From NCBI GenBank assembly GCA_013397865.1, contig VZTI01003365.1, forward strand, positions 657,021 through 721,020: a stretch of 64,000 bases of DNA, written 5' to 3'. Numbering within the stretch: the first letter of the stretch is position 1; each line of letters begins with the position of its first letter. Under the pieces are notes generated by a model. It ran no database searches. It was not told the origin of the DNA and was given only the letters and a program-made list of their open reading frames with translations. Position numbers and translations under genes: made by a program. Shown here in pieces: positions 24,614-35,666 of this stretch. This DNA comes from Struthidea cinerea (lineage: Eukaryota > Chordata > Aves > Passeriformes > Corcoracidae).

Positions 24614-26816
24614 GTAAAGATTAGGGGCAGAGTTGCATGGCTGTGTGTGTTAAAGTGTGACAGCTTAGTTGTCCCTATCATTTGTACAGGAGACTGACTG
24701 AATTTGTTGTTCTATCAAGAATTTCATGGTAGTGCAAGAGCTCTAGAAGGCAATATGCAAAGAAATTCTTTCTTTGCTTTGTTGCTAAGAAATTATTTCT
24801 GCTGCCTGCCAAAGTAAGCAAGTGGTCTCAGAAATGCCAAAAATAGTGGTGGTAAGGAGTGTCTGTTCCTACTTACCTCAATTTCTATTTCTTCAGAAAT
24901 AGAAAAAGGTAATTCAAACTGCACAGCTCTGAAGACATTTCCTCTCACAGTGATCTGCTTGAGGAGCCTGATCTTATTTTGTTGATTAAGCAAAGGTGTT
25001 CTAGAGGAGAGTATTTGTCATGCCAGCTCAGCCTGTTGTGTTCAGAGTGCTCTTGGATCATCCTTTAAGAAATCTGTAATTAAGCAGGACAATACAGTAA
25101 GTTTTGAGTCTGAAATAATCCTCCACATCTCATGAAACCTTCATTGTCCATCTTTATTGGCAAACTCACTGACATTTTCTGAAATAATTTCTCTCTGTAT
25201 TCTCTTTCTTTCTTTCATTTCCTTGTGCGAATGGGGAAGGGAAGCTGGAGTCATGGATCCAGTGTAGACCGTGGACAAATGGGAATGTCTCAGTATTGCT
25301 CCTCCTTTCTCCTGCCTCTGTTCTAAGGCTTACAAGATTCAGAAGACCAGGGGATGGGGGGAGAAATCATGGAGTTACCCTTCCATTCTAGGATTTTGTT
25401 GTGGTCTCAAAAAGTGGAGAACTACCCAGAGAGGCCCCTGAAAAAAGAACAGCAGTAGTCTTACCATCTTCCTCCCAACCCCCACATTAGCTACCAATCT
25501 TCAGTGATACTACAATGTTCTGCAGTTGGCCAAAACCAGTGTTCAGGTTTCACAACATTTAGAAGTCAAATTTCAAGTTAGATTTTACTTGCTCTTGGAA
25601 TTTGAACTTTAGTTGCAGCTTTCTTGGGAGAGTATACTAGTTCATTTTCCCCTGGAAATCAAACAGGACCAGGGTGCCTCATTCTTTTCAACTTTTCTGA
25701 AGATTTGAACTCTGATGAATTGGATGTTTTATTGGACTTTCAAGCTAGGTAAACTGCTGTGCTAGCTAAAGAAACAGGATTACATAGGATTAACCCTTTG
25801 GAAACTTAGAACACAAAGTTCATTTAATTAAAATAATCTTCCTCAGCATTCAGTGGTTGAAAGGCTGAAAAAATGTCAGATTGTCTTTTTGAGTTCTGCT
25901 GCAGTTCTAGGATGGAGTAAAAAGTTTTGTCCTAATTTCAGGCTTGGATCAACTTGGAGTGGGCATATCAGCAAGCAAAGCCACAAAAAGCATGTTCTCT
26001 TACGAAGAAAGTCTAGTCACAACAGCTTTGTCTCTTTGTCACGTAGTCTTGATCATTTCCAAACCTTTAGATACAGCTCCATCTTTGTTAGGAAAATTAT
26101 TTTTTCAGAGATTTAGTCTTACTGATTTTTAATACTTATTACAAATTCAGTGACCTGAAGCATTCTAGAATTAGATGTGCAAGCACACTGGATATATTTC
26201 AGTAATGTATTTTGGTATCTATTCCCTGCCTTCCCCCATGAAAATGCTGCTGGCAGTTTTATATACCAGTATCTAGGTAGCTACAAGTGCCTGAAGGGAT
26301 TCAAGCTGCTGGGTTTGTCCTTTGGTTACTACATTCCTTCTGCTGTCCAAAATCCCAGTATGGTTTATGTATTTTGCGAGCAGCTGTGTTGCCATTGCTG
26401 GCATGTGGGCCACTTTACTCAGCAAATGAACCAGTTCATTTTAATATCCATCTCTAATCCAGCCTGCATAGAACTGGAAAAAAACAGTGAAACCAGTGTG
26501 AGCTACTCAGGTAAACAACCACATTGGTTTTACTGCTAGAGTCTAGGATCCTACCTGGCATCTACTTAGGGACTGGTTCCTTTAAGCATACGAGACATGC
26601 CACTGGCAGATCCTATGATGGCAGCCTAGTTTAGAAATTGTGGAGTAAAGAAGCTGCTTTATTTGACTGGTTTTATAGCTGTTGTTCTTAGGAAAAACCC
26701 ATCCCTACGTGTTCTCTGCCTGAACAGTTCCCTGCCCTCCATGGCCATGGGGTGGAATGGAAATGGGACTTGCTCAGTGGGAGCAGAGGAACTTGCTGTT
26801 CTTTGTCTTTTTTCAG
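24614..26816 (+). other. TPD52L1 last intron (about 2.2 kb)
   Basis: No repeat or exon was recognised. Open frames between 25853 and 26539 show no family similarity and no exon-like boundaries. The intron ends in tttgtcttttttcag at 26816. Confidence 0.75.
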
Positions 26817-26948
26817 ACCAAGGTTGGTGGGACAAGCCACACGGGAGGCAGTTTTGAGGAAGTTCTCAGCTCTACAGCCCATGCCAGCGCTCAGAGCTCC
26901 CTTGCTGGCACCCGACTCCCTGAAAGTGAAGAAGAGCTTCAGTGTTAA
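26817..26948 (+). CDS. TPD52L1: TPD52L1 terminal coding exon with stop
   Basis: The coding part is 132 nt, 43 codons plus TAA at 26946-26948. It begins TKVGGTSHTGGSFEEVLSST and continues AHASAQSSLAG to the end EEELQC, the D53-type C-terminus. The AHASAQS block and the acidic tail are family hallmarks. The region between (TRLPES) differs from the mammalian form, as expected for a fast-evolving tail. Longer open frames in the other two phases overlap this exon and are shadows. Confidence 0.95.
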   Translation, partial: TKVGGTSHTGGSFEEVLSSTAHASAQSSLAGTRLPESEEELQC

Positions 26949-28630
26949 ACAGCAGGCCCTCCTGAGCCCCACATGCCTCTCTTCAGAGACTTGCCCAGAC
27001 AGTGATTTTCAGCCCTCCCTCACCACACAACTTGTGCAACAAGGTTTTGTCAGCTTTGGAAAATTGCCATCCTGTCCTTGTGTTGGAGAAATGTTTCCTC
27101 TCCCTATTTCTATTTTAGATGGGCCATTTTATCACCAGGTACTTTATACATCATCAAAACCACACACAAGTCATTGGCTATAATGCACTAAATTCCGTGT
27201 TAAGTGACTAACATAGTTTTCAGCTACATGTGACTTCCCTCCTAACACTCTCCCAGTCTGTTTCTTATTTATTTTGGTTTTCTCTTTTCTATCTGTTGGT
27301 TTCTGGCTTCCCTCTCAGTGCCACATCAGACAGATGGACCTAGAGCTGTGCAAGGCATTCAGCTGCCAGCAGTAGCCCATACACCAGCTGTCTACCATCC
27401 ATACCAGGTGCCCTTTGCTCAGGAGTGTTGGCACGTGATCTATTTCCTAACAGAATTAAAATCACTTACTGTCACAAAAAGTTGTTTCTCCTTCACTGGT
27501 ACAGTCTGGCATTGCCCTACGCCCTTTAGGCAGCAGAGTTAAGGAAGGCAGGGAAGAGCCACCTGGTTATTCATAGAGAAACTGAACCTATCACAGCTGC
27601 TGATTTCAGATGGTCATTTTGGCTGGAAAAGTTTGAGTTTCAAAATGTGCACCATTGCTTGCTCTCTCTGGCTTGGTAAGACTTGGCAGTGAAATTAATT
27701 AGAAAATCAAGGGGAGTGGAGGGAACATCTAGTATTTTTGCCTCCATATCTTCCCCTCAAAACCAAGGGAAGATGTATTTGTGAGCCTTGGTCAAGATAC
27801 AGCCTTAAGTGAAAGAATACAAACCCAGCATTTGGCTTCGGACGTGCCATAGGTTAGAGAGCCCATGCCTTCAGAGCTGCTAGCGTAGACCCTGTTACCT
27901 GAGAATACACAGGATGAGTAAGAACTTCACTTTTGGTGTCAAATTTTGTTGTGCTTCGCTCCAGGATGCAATTCCACCAACCGCATTATCTCTGCTCAAT
28001 CACCAAGAGCCAGACATCTCTCAGCTTTGATTCAGCATGCTTTCTGAATTGCATTCTTTTAACATTTTTTCCAAGGAAAGAGCAGCACATTTGTGACACT
28101 ATCTTGCTGTGTAGTGAGCACATGTCAGTCTGCATGTTGCGTTGCTCAGCTTACCAGACACTGAGGTGGGCACAACATTATCAGTAAACAGGATGGAAAA
28201 GAGCCTGGCTACTTTGAAAATGGATGCGTTTTTTTGAGCATACGCCAAAGCTTCAAATCAGTGTTAGTGAGTTTGACATTACAGACTGCCTAAAATTTTG
28301 TGAGAAAATGTGGCTTTAAGTGATTTTCGTTTTTTCTTGTGTGCTTTTGTTAGTTTTTACAAAGTTGAAAGTCCTTTTGTAATGTTCTATTGGACATAAG
28401 TTAACTTTGGACATTTATATCACATGCCTCTTTAGTGTGATTTTTAGCATGGAAGCAAATCTAATTGTTTTTCTAGTATTCTTGTGACAATTTTCTAGCT
28501 TATTTTATGTGGTTTTGTGCAAAAATGTGAATTTATTTAAAATGTAAGATATTAATGGACAACTTAGTTTGTGTAAATGAAGTTCTTGATATTCTTATTA
28601 AAAATAAATTTCTCTCTTACTCTTTTACCC
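26949..28630 (+). other. TPD52L1: TPD52L1 3' UTR (predicted)
   Basis: About 1.7 kb of non-coding sequence follows the stop. The last 400 bases become AT-rich and hold several TTTT-rich stretches. A canonical AATAAA lies at 28603-28608, followed within 30 bases by a T/GT-rich downstream element (tcttttaccctttgtgatgt). Cleavage around 28620-28630 is inferred. An ATTAAA near 27454 could serve as an earlier, weaker site. Confidence 0.65.
28603..28608 (+). promoter_or_regulatory. Poly(A) signal AATAAA of TPD52L1 (predicted)
   Basis: A canonical hexamer, with U/GU-rich sequence 15-35 bases downstream. It is the best candidate for the 3' end of TPD52L1. It is followed 60 bases later by a CR1 fragment. 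Confidence 0.65.
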
Positions 28631-28667
28631 TTTGTGATGTTTAAATTCTGTGTCTACCAGTAGTACT

Positions 28668-28764
28668 AAGCAGCCTGGTCCAGTGGAAGGTCCCTGCCAC
28701 TGCCAAGGGAGTTGGAACTAGATGATCTTTAAGGTCCCTTCCAACTCAAACCACTCTATGATTA
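28668..28764 (+). mobile_element. CR1 3'-end fragment, plus orientation
   Basis: It contains the CR1 3' UTR blocks 'cagcctggtccagtggaagg', 'gttggaactagatgatcttt' and 'aaggtcccttccaactcaaa', ending in 'ctctatgattactg', a degenerate form of the terminal octamer repeat. It is about 100 bp long and strongly 5'-truncated, inserted just past the predicted end of TPD52L1. Confidence 0.9.
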
Positions 28765-31763
28765 CTGTGCATGGGGTTCCACACTCTGTCCCCTCGATCC
28801 CCTGCAGAATAGGGAGGCCTCTTGCTGCCCTGCAGGAATGGCCTGTTCCTGCTTAGGGCAGTATTTGTGCTGGGTGTGTTTCTACCAAACATCTCTTCAG
28901 GGCCACGTTTCTGGTTTGTCAAGAATGTTCTCAATTCTGCCCTTCGGTGCAGCTGTAGCTCTTTCACACTCATCATTCAATGCAAACTAATGGAGACTAT
29001 GATTTGAGTGCATCTAGGTGGAATAAAAATGCTGATGAAAGCTCGGTGGGCCCCGCTCCATCCCTCTTTGCAGGATGGTAATCTGTTGCCAAGAACCACT
29101 AATCAGCTCAGCAAAGTGCAACCTGTTCTTCCAGGGTTTCCACAGGGCACAAGTGCTGCCTTGGGTGTTTCCTGAGCAGAGCAGGCATCTCACATCTCCT
29201 CTGAACCAGACCAATACGCACTGCAGATTTTGTGCACTGTGCCAGCCATTGAGGCAAGAAGCTCCCAGCATGTCTGCACAGCACTCTGTGCTCTAGGAAA
29301 GGCACCAGTCACAGAACGCTTTGTGAGCTTCAGTCAAATCATCTCCCTGAGTCATGGCACCTGAAAATGTGTGTTCAGCTACATTACCTACCTTTAAACG
29401 GTATGACAACTGAATTTAGTTTTATGCTGCTTCATTTGACATGAGGCAGAAGACAGAGAACTCCAGGTCTCTCCCACATAACCTTTCCAGGTGCAGATTT
29501 TGCTTATTTGGTAATCATGGCATTGCCCTTATCTCCAGCTGCGCACAACTCAACAGTTGGGTGTGCAGACACTGGCCCCACTGTGGCATTTACCACCACC
29601 ACCACCACAGCTTTACTTCACAATCATTCTGCTCTTCAACATTAGCGTTACTACCTCTGCCAGAAACTCATTTACAGCAGAACTGGTACCAGTGTGTGAC
29701 AGCCTGAAGAAGGGAGCCAGCTTTACACGGCTGTACAGGCTTCCACATTAGATTGCACAAACTCCAAAGGTCCCTTCCAACCTCAGGTATTCTGTGATTA
29801 TCAATCACCTGTGAAGGTGTCTGTAAAACTGTCAGGCTGGGGTGAGGGGGAGTCAGGAATATAGACCTTATGGAAAGACTGGCACCATTCCCTGATACAA
29901 CACATGAACAGGGGAAAGGTTGTATGAAACAAGGAAGATACTGAGAAAATATAATTAATGGGATTACCGGTTTTATGCACTCCAAAGAAATCTCATCTCT
30001 AAGCTCACTCAAGAGCTTCTACAAACACGTGCTCATTGGTCTCGTTTCTCTGTAGCACTGAGGGGATATTAACCCACTTTGAAGGTACTTAAATCCATAC
30101 ATATTTAGAAATCACAGAACAAGACCACCTGCCCACACAGTGCATTACATGAGCAGATTAGATTGCAATCAACTGATTTTTAAATGTACCTGAATTTCCC
30201 CAGTGGAGAATCTATTTGTAACTGAGACAGCATTAATCAGAGGCTGATTAAAAAGAAGGAAAAACCCAAATATACTAATTAATTCTAAGTATTTGTTCCC
30301 TGACACAACCTCTGATCTGGGAGGCAGCTACACTACCTGTTCCTCTCTAAGTGGTCCTGGGATTCTCACAGTGAATGCACAGGAAAAAAAATCTGCCAGC
30401 AGAATCACTGATATTATAGGAGGAAAAATAATGACCCGAATATAAACCAAAGTATTTATTATGGCTACAGCATTTAGGAACACCTCAGGAATGTGGATGA
30501 GATGTGGCAGCTATTCTTTTTTTCCTTTCTGTATTAATTAGAGATACAAGCTGGAGTATTTCTGGGTGAACAAACTTTCCTGCAAAACATAAGAAAGGGA
30601 AGGTTAATGAAAAATGCTCTCATTTTGCCACATTTTGCTGTGTGTGAAAGACTGGCATTGGAACGATAGCAGTGATGTCACTTTAGGCTCAGAACAAATG
30701 TCAAATTATTCTTTTAAGAAAATGAATGCTCTCAGTTCAATCCAGCTACGGAGTAAGAGTAGTTACATCCCTCCTCCCCAGCTTATATTCTGTGCTCCAT
30801 TAAGACACTTAGGAGCTGAAAAAGGGATGCACCCTGACCAAGATAATCTGATATTACATGTCATGCTACAGGAAACTACTCCTATTACAGGTGCAGTTAT
30901 GGTATATGCTGTAGGCTCTACTCAAACACCAGCTCAATTTAAGTTGTTGAATTCTGGCAGGGGACCAAAGATGTCAGTTAGAAAATAAAGCATCCCAGCT
31001 TCGTTCATGTTGTCCTTTTTTTTCCTTCACTAATCAAAGTATTACATTTTCCAGAGAGATTACTATTTCCCTGAGGAGTCACCAAAGTATAAATGGGACT
31101 TGTCAGGGACTCTGTTTGGTGACTGCTGGTCCTCTTATCCCTAGAGTTTGCCTATCCCTAGTTTTTTTCCCAGTACAGGATGAGTTAGTTACCGTCCTCC
31201 TCTGGTGTCCAACTCCCTTGCCAAAATTATAAAGATTATTATTTTACATATCTCTGCTTTCAACTACCAGTTAATTTTGCAAAGGATGACAAGCAGTGGA
31301 TAGAATAAAAAGTAACACAGTTGCACCTTAACCATTTCACTGAGGTGGTTCTCACAGGAACCTTGGGCTGGTCACACAGCTCATGTGGGGATAACAAATT
31401 CTACTTCACTGGTCCCTGAAACATTGACAGAGCAGAAACAAGCTGCTGTCAGAGCATCCTTCACGCCCCCTCTGATGTTTCAGGGAGATCCTTACACACA
31501 TGCAAGTGTAATGAAAGCTGAGCCTACCTCTAGGTAAAAAGTGATATAAAAGGAATTTGGCATAAATGAAATTCAGGTTTAGTACCTACAGATAAATGTC
31601 AGGTATGTTCACACTCCATTAAGTTTCCCCAAACATATTAGGGGACTTGAGCAATGAGTAAAATAATTAGTTCTCAAGTGCTCTGAATGTCTGTCAGAAA
31701 AAAAAAAGCAATTTATATATTTCATTGATGAAAGAGGAAAAAAAAAAAGCCCAAATGTCATAC
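28765..31763. other. Region between the convergent TPD52L1 and HDDC2 coding ends
   Basis: About 3 kb with a small CR1 tail (29755-29800) and otherwise unremarkable sequence. The last HDDC2 exon was expected in or beyond this stretch, but no segment encoding a KF-[NS]-HPEIVQL-like peptide could be found on the minus strand. Confidence 0.6.
29755..29800 (+). mobile_element. Short CR1 3' tail, plus orientation
   Basis: The 'aggtcccttccaacctcagg' block is followed by 'tattctgtgatta', the CR1 3' terminus. Only about 45 bp are convincing; the 5' limit is uncertain. Confidence 0.7.
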
Positions 31764-31902
31764 CAGCAGTTGAATCAAAAAAATCCTGCAGTCTGCCAGG
31801 TGTGTTTTCCAACTCTTCGTACTCAAATGCTTGCAGTATCATCTCACACTGATCCAACTGCTTTACAAACCTGGCCTCTGCAGTAGACTGGTTTTCATAT
31901 TC
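31764..31902 (-). CDS. HDDC2: HDDC2 exon 5: last HD-domain ligand and C-terminal helices
   Basis: This exon is 139 nt: 46 codons plus one base of the split Gly. It begins EYENQSTAEARFVKQLDQCE and ends LQDFFDSTA-G. The Asp in KQLDQCEM corresponds to the final metal ligand of the HD domain. On the minus strand the acceptor is CTTTTCAG and the donor is GTATGA. The frame stays open past the donor to about 31609, but the residues there (MTFGLFFFPLSS) have no family similarity, so splicing on to a further exon is expected. Confidence 0.95.
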
Positions 31903-33401
31903 CTGAAAAGATTTGCAGTTGTAAGAAAATAATTTTGTTACTCTGAAACAGAACATTAAAATCTCTTGATATATCTAGAATTTTCTTCAGTAGTACAAGC
32001 CACTCCAGAAATATTCAGCACAGTTACGTCTTTCACTTTGTTTTTACAAACGCACGCTGGTCAGCAAAACCCTTGAAGTATGTGCCAATTTTATATTAAA
32101 TACTGTGGGATTCAGAACACAATTCTTTTGCATAATCTAACTCTAAACATACCAATTGTTTCAGCTGAATCAGGGATGACATGGAGGCAACTCTGCATGA
32201 CATGCAAGTTAAACAATAGGTTCCATTAAAAAATATTTTATGTATAAAGATCATTTCAGGCCTGGCTAAGGCTATGAATTACCACAGTGTGTGCTTATGC
32301 ATTGTCACCACCTATTTTTAAGACCTGTTTTACACTTTTCTCACCACTTGCTGTTTCTATATGCAGTTGTTCTTTATATTTCTCCTGTCATTCCTGCCTA
32401 ATCTTTTTGGTCTAATCTGTCTGAGCTGCTTATGTCCTTATGTCTCTCCTAGGAGATAGGAAGGGGAGTGGTTAAGGGGCGTCCTCCCCTTCAGGCTTTA
32501 AGTCCTTTAATCTCTCTGTTATCTTTTCCCTCTCTACAGTATCTATTCATCATTGGTATATATTTATGAGTGATTCACATTTCTAGTCAACTTGAACAAT
32601 TTTGCTGTCATTTGCTTCCAGTGATGGCTGTAGACAGGTTTGGCATTTCATTTTCTCTTTTCCAAATCTACTGCACTGTATATGACGTCTCATCAGCAGG
32701 TCTTCCTGACCCTACTGACTTCCAAAACCAACCCCATAAAGATGGGGTTTTTTTCTGTGCAGATTACCATTACCTTGATACCATTGGCAGGTCTGACCCT
32801 ATTCATCATCACCACCACCATTAATCACACCAAAGTCTTAAATACACACTGGGCCCATCTGTGCTCCCAGATCCACAGAACCTGTGGACCATAGCACTTC
32901 TGCAGAGAAGAGCAGCACAAGTGCAGGAAGAGGTTTTCCTACTGACCACAGAACATGGCATTCCTTTCTGCATCTTAAGACAACACCTGTGGTGTGAGTG
33001 TCATTCACAGTAGAAGATCCTAGCTTTGTAATTCCAGCACAGTGATGCGCAGATAAACGTGACAGTCATTTCCTTGTCTTGCATACTATTAGGAGCTTGT
33101 TCTTAGGCTTATTACTTTACCTTTGAAGTCAGAAATCCAGATTTCGATAGCCATGTTGATTCATTTACTATTCTATTGGGATTTCAATGGTGCTTTGAAT
33201 TTTCAGTTACATTTTCATCATTATTTTAGTAATAAACTTCATTTCAGCATTTGCATCTTCTTTTTCTCTTTTCAACCTGAGATTTGCCTAGTTTTTAAAT
33301 TGCTTAAATACTACTTATTTTCTTAAATCTATTTATTTCTACTCTATTTTTTTATAACCTATTTTGCGGTGGCAGGGAGAGTCCACCAAAGACAACAAAC
33401 T

Positions 33402-33523
33402 GTTGGCAGCACAAAGAAGAACTTCAGGAAAAGAAGTAGGGCTGTTCGCCTGTAAAGGTCGGACCCACCTCAACAATTAAGTGGGAGTATCAATCTGTTG
33501 CCAACCTCTTTGTGCTGTACAAC
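33402..33523. repeat. Imperfect inverted repeat, 18-19-bp arms
   Basis: The arm gttggcagcacaaagaag (33402-33419) pairs with cctctttgtgctgtacaac (33505-33523) with two mismatches and one unpaired base, around an 85-base loop. It may be a remnant of a small DNA transposon or a chance hairpin. The family was not recognised. Confidence 0.5.
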
Positions 33524-34620
33524 CCACCAGATGTTATTCACACCTCAGCTCACACTGCCCATAAGAAACATCAGCTATTACATGTGCAACAGTGCACAGC
33601 GCTGAAACAAACACTCACTGCTTCCTGCCCACAGGTGGTTAAGACTCTGAAATAACAGTATACTTTGGAAAAACACTAGCTGGTCTCTCCAACGCCACAG
33701 GCCATCTTTTAAAAATCATTCCCATGCTTTTGCACTTGAGAATAAAAAAAGCAGGACAGAGCTGAAATGTGCTGACTCATTGACTTCCATGTTTTTTCAA
33801 ATTTATTTGGGATTAAGTTACAAAGTGAAAATATATCTGAGGCATCTTCCTGCTGCCTCTCTCCCCTACGCTACAGTCGCCAAGTGCCCACCAACACTGT
33901 CCAAAGCAGCAGTCCTTGTAACGCTGAAAGGCAAAGAGAGACAGAGAAACAGGCAGAGCAGTGCAGGAAGGACTTGCTAAGAGTGTCAAGAGATCAGCAC
34001 TGTTCAGCTCTGGTCCATAAGCACCTTCACTCACAAAATCATAGGGAAATGCCTCTGGCTAGCTGAGAGCAGAGCAGCACACCAAGTTGTCACAGGCTCC
34101 TTATTTTCTGTATCTCTTTTCTTCTTAAGAAGCAACTAGTTGTTCCACTTAAAACAACACTAGAGGAACTACATGTGAATGGTAGATTTTTAGGTTACCC
34201 TCTCTGCTATGTGGGTTGCACTCATGCTAATGCATTGCAGACTCAGTGCCAATAAATAATCCTGAAGGTAGAAACAAAGACCAAATTATCAAAAGGGTGC
34301 ACGTATTAAATTATGGTTATTGAGAATGATGAAAAGCTAACATGCTGAAGAACTGACTCCATACTGAAACAGCTCTTACACAGTCACAGGAGAAGACTGA
34401 GACCAGCAAAAAAAAAAAAAACACAGTTATAGAGAACTAACCTTATCTATCAAAACCTCATTTTCCTCAATTATAACAGTTTCTCAAGGGAGAAGGAACC
34501 AGTGCTCCCTAAAAAAATGCACACACATTAATTCCCAGATCTGATGATGTCAGTTTATGCCCTTTACCTTAAAATATAGCTCTGAGAGCCCATTCCCACT
34601 GCCTGTTTCACCACACAACA

Positions 34621-34680
34621 GGGAAAAAAACCCAAAACACAAAAAAAACCCCTCTAAACCCAAAACAAAACCACAAACAG
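34621..34680 (+). repeat. A/C-rich low-complexity stretch
   Basis: Runs of A (7-8 long) alternate with CCC in an irregular AAACCC-like pattern for about 60 bases, with no coding potential. It lies in HDDC2 intron 4, so on the transcribed strand it is a T/G-rich tract. Confidence 0.8.
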
Positions 34681-35597
34681 GGTGTTGTAGCAAAAGGCAG
34701 CAATTGGATGCAAATATCTGGAATTTAAATACACTCTAAATGGAAAACAATATTAATATAATATACAGACTCAGGTCACGGAGTCCAAGAAACATGGAAT
34801 GCATTGTTTGCAGCAATATGTGAATGAGAGGTTGTGGATACACTTCTCCTCATGCAACCATATGTCAGAAGGAGATAAAGCACAGTAATTATAAACTTTG
34901 TTTGGAAATAATCTAATCATCCCTCATTTGCAATTATAAAACATCAATTAACAGCATGGGTTCACATAAAAATGGTTAAATCACCTTCAAACACAAAAGA
35001 TACTTTTTAAGACAAACTTTTAAGGAACCTAAGACCAGAAATTTCCAGTGTTTGTAGAAAAGCGCCAGTTTTTGTCACATTTAAGTTTAAACTTTAGTTA
35101 ACTTAATCATTTTAATTTACAACTAAATATCTTGGTCTAATGGGCTTCATTATAAAGAAATGAAAGCCACAGAAATTACTTGCATAAAAAGCAGAAAATA
35201 ATCCACAGCACCCTCACCACCCATTATTTATTTTCCTGTATTAAAAGCTGCAAATGGCCAGATATGAACAAAAGTGATAATGTAATAAAAAAACAGATTT
35301 ATATCCAGAGTAGTGGACAAACCCTTCCTTCAGCTGTACAAACCAAGCCCTGCACAGGTTCATCTGGAACTCTTAGAGGCCAGGGCAGAAGCTGGTTATT
35401 TTACCGAAGTCCAGGGTTTCTGTTTGAAAAGGATCCTGAAATGACCTTGAGTCATACTGTTAAGGTTTATCTTCTAAGCAAGTAAATCTCGCTTTCTTGA
35501 GGTCAAAATAAGAGATGGCACAGTTTCACGGGTAAACGGGAAGAAGGGAATGGGTCACCCTGAATTTTACCATGGGATTAAAAGAATGCAAGCTTAC

Positions 35598-35666
35598 TTC
35601 CCAGAGTTCATAGATTTCTTTTCTGAGGTCCTCAGATAGAAGCTGGGTCAGTTGTTGCATAGCTGT
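35598..35666 (-). CDS. HDDC2: HDDC2 exon 4
   Basis: This exon is 69 nt, exactly 23 codons, phase 0 at both ends: TAMQQLTQLLSEDLRKEIYE then LWE. It matches the helical segment before the final HD ligand in the family. The minus-strand acceptor is CTTTTTTTCCAG and the donor is GTAAGC. Because it is frame-neutral, skipping would delete 23 residues without a frameshift. Confidence 0.95.

Larger units (their letters stand above)
1..28630 (+). other. TPD52L1: TPD52L1 gene, 3' portion (gene-level entry)
   Basis: TPD52L1 (D53) is a small cytoplasmic coiled-coil adaptor that forms homo- and heteromers with other D52-family proteins and is linked to vesicle traffic and cell-cycle control (family knowledge). 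Five coding exons were placed here, totalling 483 nt (160 residues plus stop). The start codon and roughly 45 N-terminal residues must be encoded left of the window. Joining the exons gives an uninterrupted frame, with phases 2, 2, 2, 0 at the four junctions. The ending EEELQC matches the D53 C-terminus. The residue choices (KSWHDMQTT, KKTHETLSHAGQKA) fit D53 rather than D52 or D54. The neighbour HDDC2 is convergent, as in other vertebrates. Confidence in identity is high; the 3' end is inferred from a poly(A) signal. Confidence 0.95.
31903..35597 (-). other. HDDC2 intron 4 (about 3.7 kb)
   Basis: It contains an imperfect inverted repeat (33402-33419 with 33505-33523), an A/C-rich low-complexity patch (34621-34680) and no recognisable exon. 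A short CATCATCACCACCACCATT string at 32805-32823 is only a trinucleotide run. Confidence 0.75.

Noticed and set aside
26752..27183. 143-codon frame overlapping the last TPD52L1 exon
   Set aside because: Wrong phase. The family-matching frame is 26817-26948, and this one has no similarity.
31609..31763. Read-through of HDDC2 exon 5 as the true C-terminus
   Set aside because: The added residues have no family similarity and the exon has a good donor. It is kept only as a fallback possibility in the findings.
32580..32625. Minus-strand segment reading SKIVQVD, considered as the missing HDDC2 exon 6 (EIVQLV)
   Set aside because: It lies between exons 4 and 5, not after exon 5, lacks the HPE motif and hits a stop immediately.
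32805..32823. CATCATCACCACCACCATT, which could look like an engineered His-tag
   Set aside because: A short trinucleotide run in an intron, without any vector sequence around it.
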